Positions 13,631 through 14,687 of a stretch of 14,687 nt of DNA are shown one piece after another (the stretch's first letter is position 1; each line of letters starts with the position of its first letter). The position numbers and the translations under genes are program-made. The stretch comes from Pseudomonadota bacterium (GTDB taxonomy: Bacteria > Pseudomonadota > Gammaproteobacteria > Burkholderiales > Burkholderiaceae_C), in contig JAEYRT010000207.1 in the NCBI GenBank assembly GCA_023435325.1, forward strand, positions 1-14,687, in the 5' to 3' direction. The notes below the pieces were generated by a model that saw nothing but the letters and a program-made list of their open reading frames with translations, searched no databases and was not told where the DNA came from.

Positions 13631-13732
13631 ATTGACCAGTTTGACTGGTTTTTCAGTTGTCTCCTTGGATCCTCTCGAAACCCCCGTTTCTTGGATCCCT
13701 TTAAACCCGGTTGTATCAACCGGGTTTTTTTT
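13631..13732 (+). ncRNA. Candidate small regulatory RNA, about 100 nt
   Basis: This is the stretch between a near-perfect promoter and a strong intrinsic terminator, with no credible ORF in it. It folds into three hairpins. H1 pairs ACCAGT (13635-13640) with ACTGGT (13644-13649). H2 pairs GGATCC (13667-13672) with the second GGATCC (13693-13698), and inside these GAAAC (13677-13681) pairs with GTTTC (13686-13690), leaving a CCCC loop. H3 is the terminator. Between H1 and H2, TCTCCTTGG (13660-13668) is complementary to a Shine-Dalgarno sequence, as in many mRNA-targeting sRNAs, though its last two bases lie in the H2 stem. I do not recognise a named family. An attenuated leader for the SDR gene is the main alternative. 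Confidence 0.5.
13703..13732 (+). terminator. Strong rho-independent terminator
   Basis: AAACCCGGTTG (13703-13713) and CAACCGGGTTT (13717-13727) form a perfect 11-base stem with a 3-base loop, followed by an uninterrupted T-run to 13732. It would end both the short transcript from 13631 and any read-through from the phasin gene, and it insulates the SDR gene. Confidence 0.9.
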
Positions 13733-13769
13733 CGTCCGTGCTTTTCTGTCCATGACGTTGCACATGTGA

Positions 13770-13813
13770 CTCACAAGCCCACTGCCAAACTTCATAATTG
13801 ACGTTTACGTCAA
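13770..13813 (+). promoter_or_regulatory. SDR promoter with a perfect 16-base dyad operator
   Basis: CTCACA (13770-13775), 17-base spacer, CATAAT (13793-13798) is a reasonable sigma-70 promoter with nine of 12 consensus bases. The dyad TTGACGTTTACGTCAA (13798-13813) has 7-base exact arms around TT and would cover the transcription start. It resembles sites I remember for LiuR-type MerR regulators of branched-chain amino acid and acyl-CoA catabolism; this assignment is unverified. It lies 20 bases upstream of the SDR ATG. Confidence 0.5.
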
Positions 13814-13833
13814 CGATAAACAAGGAGTACAAC

Positions 13834-14592
13834 ATGGACATCCAAGGCAAGGTTTTCATCGTCACAGGTGGCGCATCGGGTCTTGGCGAAGGCACTGCCC
13901 GCATGCTGGCTGCGCACGGCGGCAAGGTCGTGGTGGCAGACATGCAGGAAGACAAAGGCCGTGCAGTTGCCAGTGCCATCAACGGCATTTTCGTCAAGTG
14001 TGACGTGAGCAATGAAGCAGATGGCCGGAATGTGATGCAACAGGCCACTGCCCTGGGCAAGCTCATGGGTCTGGTGAACTGTGCAGGCATTGCCCCCGCA
14101 GAAAAAACCGTCGGCAAAAATGGAGCCCACAACTTGGCGGTTTATCAGAAAGTCATCCAGGTCAATCTGATCGGCACTTTCAACATGATTCGCTTGGCTG
14201 CTGAAGCCATGAGCAAAAACGACCCCGAAAGCACAGGTGAGCGCGGAGTCATCATTTCGACTGCCAGCGTGGCTGCTTATGACGGACAAATCGGTCAGGC
14301 AGCCTACGCCGCATCCAAAGGCGGCGTTGTCGGCATGACACTCCCCATTGCACGCGACCTGGCCCGCAATGGCATTCGCAACATGACCATTGCTCCTGGT
14401 ATTTTTGGCACCCCGATGCTGTTCGGCATGCCCCAGGAGGTACAGGATGCGCTGGCTGCAGGCGTACCTTTCCCCAGCCGCTTGGGAACTCCTGAGGATT
14501 ACGCCAAATTGGCCCAGCATATTTTTGAAAACGACATGCTCAACGGCGAAGTCATTCGTTTAGACGGAGCCATTCGTCTCGCACCCAAATAA
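13834..14592 (+). CDS. Type II 3-hydroxyacyl-CoA dehydrogenase, short-chain dehydrogenase/reductase (HSD17B10-like)
   Basis: NAD-dependent SDR of 252 aa, resembling type II 3-hydroxyacyl-CoA / 2-methyl-3-hydroxybutyryl-CoA dehydrogenases of fatty acid and isoleucine breakdown. Seen are the TGGASGLG cofactor loop (11-18), D36 at the end of beta-2 (selects NAD over NADP), NCAG (82-85), N111, S145, and Y158-x3-K162 as the catalytic set. PGIFGTPML (188-196) is characteristic of this subgroup. The start is ATG at 13834 after AAGGAG (13822-13827). A TTG at 13798 in the same frame lies inside the palindromic operator and is rejected. The gene stands alone with its own promoter and a strong terminator after it. 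Other SDR substrates cannot be excluded, but the fit to this subgroup is good. Confidence 0.9.
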   Translation: MDIQGKVFIVTGGASGLGEGTARMLAAHGGKVVVADMQEDKGRAVASAINGIFVKCDVSNEADGRNVMQQATALGKLMGLVNCAGIAPAEKTVGKNGAHNLAVYQKVIQVNLIGTFNMIRLAAEAMSKNDPESTGERGVIISTASVAAYDGQIGQAAYAASKGGVVGMTLPIARDLARNGIRNMTIAPGIFGTPMLFGMPQEVQDALAAGVPFPSRLGTPEDYAKLAQHIFENDMLNGEVIRLDGAIRLAPK

Positions 14593-14610
14593 ATAGAGCG
14601 AAATAGAGCG
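14591..14610. repeat. Tandem 10-base duplication after the SDR stop
   Basis: AAATAGAGCG occurs twice in direct succession, and the first copy begins within the stop codon region. It is probably a small slippage duplication with no evident role. Confidence 0.6.
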
Positions 14611-14625
14611 CCCTACCAAAAACAA

Positions 14626-14657
14626 AAAACCGCATTAACCAAAGTTAATGCGGTTTT
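14626..14657. terminator. Bidirectional intrinsic terminator between SDR gene and tRNA
   Basis: AAAACCGCATTAAC (14626-14639) and GTTAATGCGGTTTT (14644-14657) form a perfect 14-base stem with a 4-base loop. T-rich flanks are present in both directions (TTTT on the plus strand, the A-run at 14624-14629 on the other). It can end the SDR transcript and, from the other side, the tRNA transcript. Confidence 0.9.
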
Positions 14658-14664
14658 CAATGTC

Positions 14665-14687
14665 TGGCGGAGTGGACGGGACTCGAA
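14665..14687 (-). tRNA. 3' end of a tRNA on the minus strand, probably tRNA-Asp (runs off window)
   Basis: Read on the minus strand, the last 23 bases give TTCGAGT (T-loop), the 3' side of the T-stem CCCGT, the acceptor strand CCACTCC, discriminator G73 and an encoded CCA at 14667-14665. Discriminator G with a 3' acceptor strand complementary to GGAGTGG is what I expect for betaproteobacterial tRNA-Asp(GUC). The anticodon lies outside the window, so the isotype is inferred. Confidence 0.8.

Noticed and set aside
13635..13653. Hairpin H1 with five following Ts as a terminator
   Set aside because: The stem is only six pairs and sits within 25 bases of the predicted transcription start, so I treat it as part of the RNA fold; early termination there cannot be wholly excluded.
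13798..13833. TTG start giving a 264-aa SDR
   Set aside because: The TTG is part of the palindromic operator and the extra 12 residues are not family-like; the ATG at 13834 has a proper ribosome site.

Overview
The window looks like chromosomal DNA of a betaproteobacterium of the order Burkholderiales, most likely family Comamonadaceae (Comamonas or a close relative). The grounds are a moderately high G+C content with large open shadow frames opposite real genes, a polyhydroxyalkanoate phasin, an MrpA-type subunit carrying a fused MrpB domain, and a palindromic intergenic repeat of the kind I remember from Comamonadaceae genomes. This placement comes from protein and repeat style, not from a database search. 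I see no insertion sequence, integrase, phage gene or CRISPR array.

Layout. Positions 1-4320 (+) hold the 3' part of a six-gene mrp operon for a multisubunit Na+(K+)/H+ antiporter: the end of mrpA/B, then mrpC, D, E, F and G. All are joined by 1- or 4-base overlaps. A fluoride channel gene (crcB, 4378-4749) follows on the same strand. After it comes a LOG-family (TIGR00730) nucleoside monophosphate phosphoribohydrolase-like gene (4842-5726). A hairpin then separates these from two minus-strand blocks. The first is rmuC followed by an MFS transporter (8405 to 5778). The second is a tight three-gene set, pncB, an ArsB/NhaD-superfamily antiporter and a glyoxylate/hydroxypyruvate-reductase-like dehydrogenase (12149 to 8511). 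A nested palindromic repeat lies between the two blocks. A hotdog thioesterase gene (12739 to 12284, -) is divergent from a phasin gene (13015-13563, +). A type II 3-hydroxyacyl-CoA dehydrogenase (SDR, 13834-14592, +) follows. The window ends in the 3' end of a minus-strand tRNA, probably tRNA-Asp, with a bidirectional terminator between it and the SDR gene.

How the genes work together. The mrp operon exchanges cytoplasmic Na+ for protons and so supports Na+ and alkali tolerance. CrcB exports fluoride through the same membrane. RmuC and the LOG protein act on DNA and nucleotides. PncB salvages nicotinate for NAD, and its translationally coupled partners are a cation-antiporter-like protein and an NAD(P)H-dependent reductase. 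The right end concerns acyl-CoA and storage-polymer metabolism: thioesterase, phasin and 3-hydroxyacyl-CoA dehydrogenase.

Most of the window is ordinary housekeeping and accessory metabolism. The least expected signal is between the phasin and the SDR gene. There, a near-consensus sigma-70 promoter (13595-13624) sits about 100 bases upstream of a strong intrinsic terminator (13703-13732), with no credible ORF and three consecutive hairpins between them. This is a candidate small RNA. Other regulatory signals are a perfect 16-base dyad overlapping the predicted SDR transcription start, TGC/GCA-rich sites around the phasin promoter, and a 17-base palindrome upstream of pncB.
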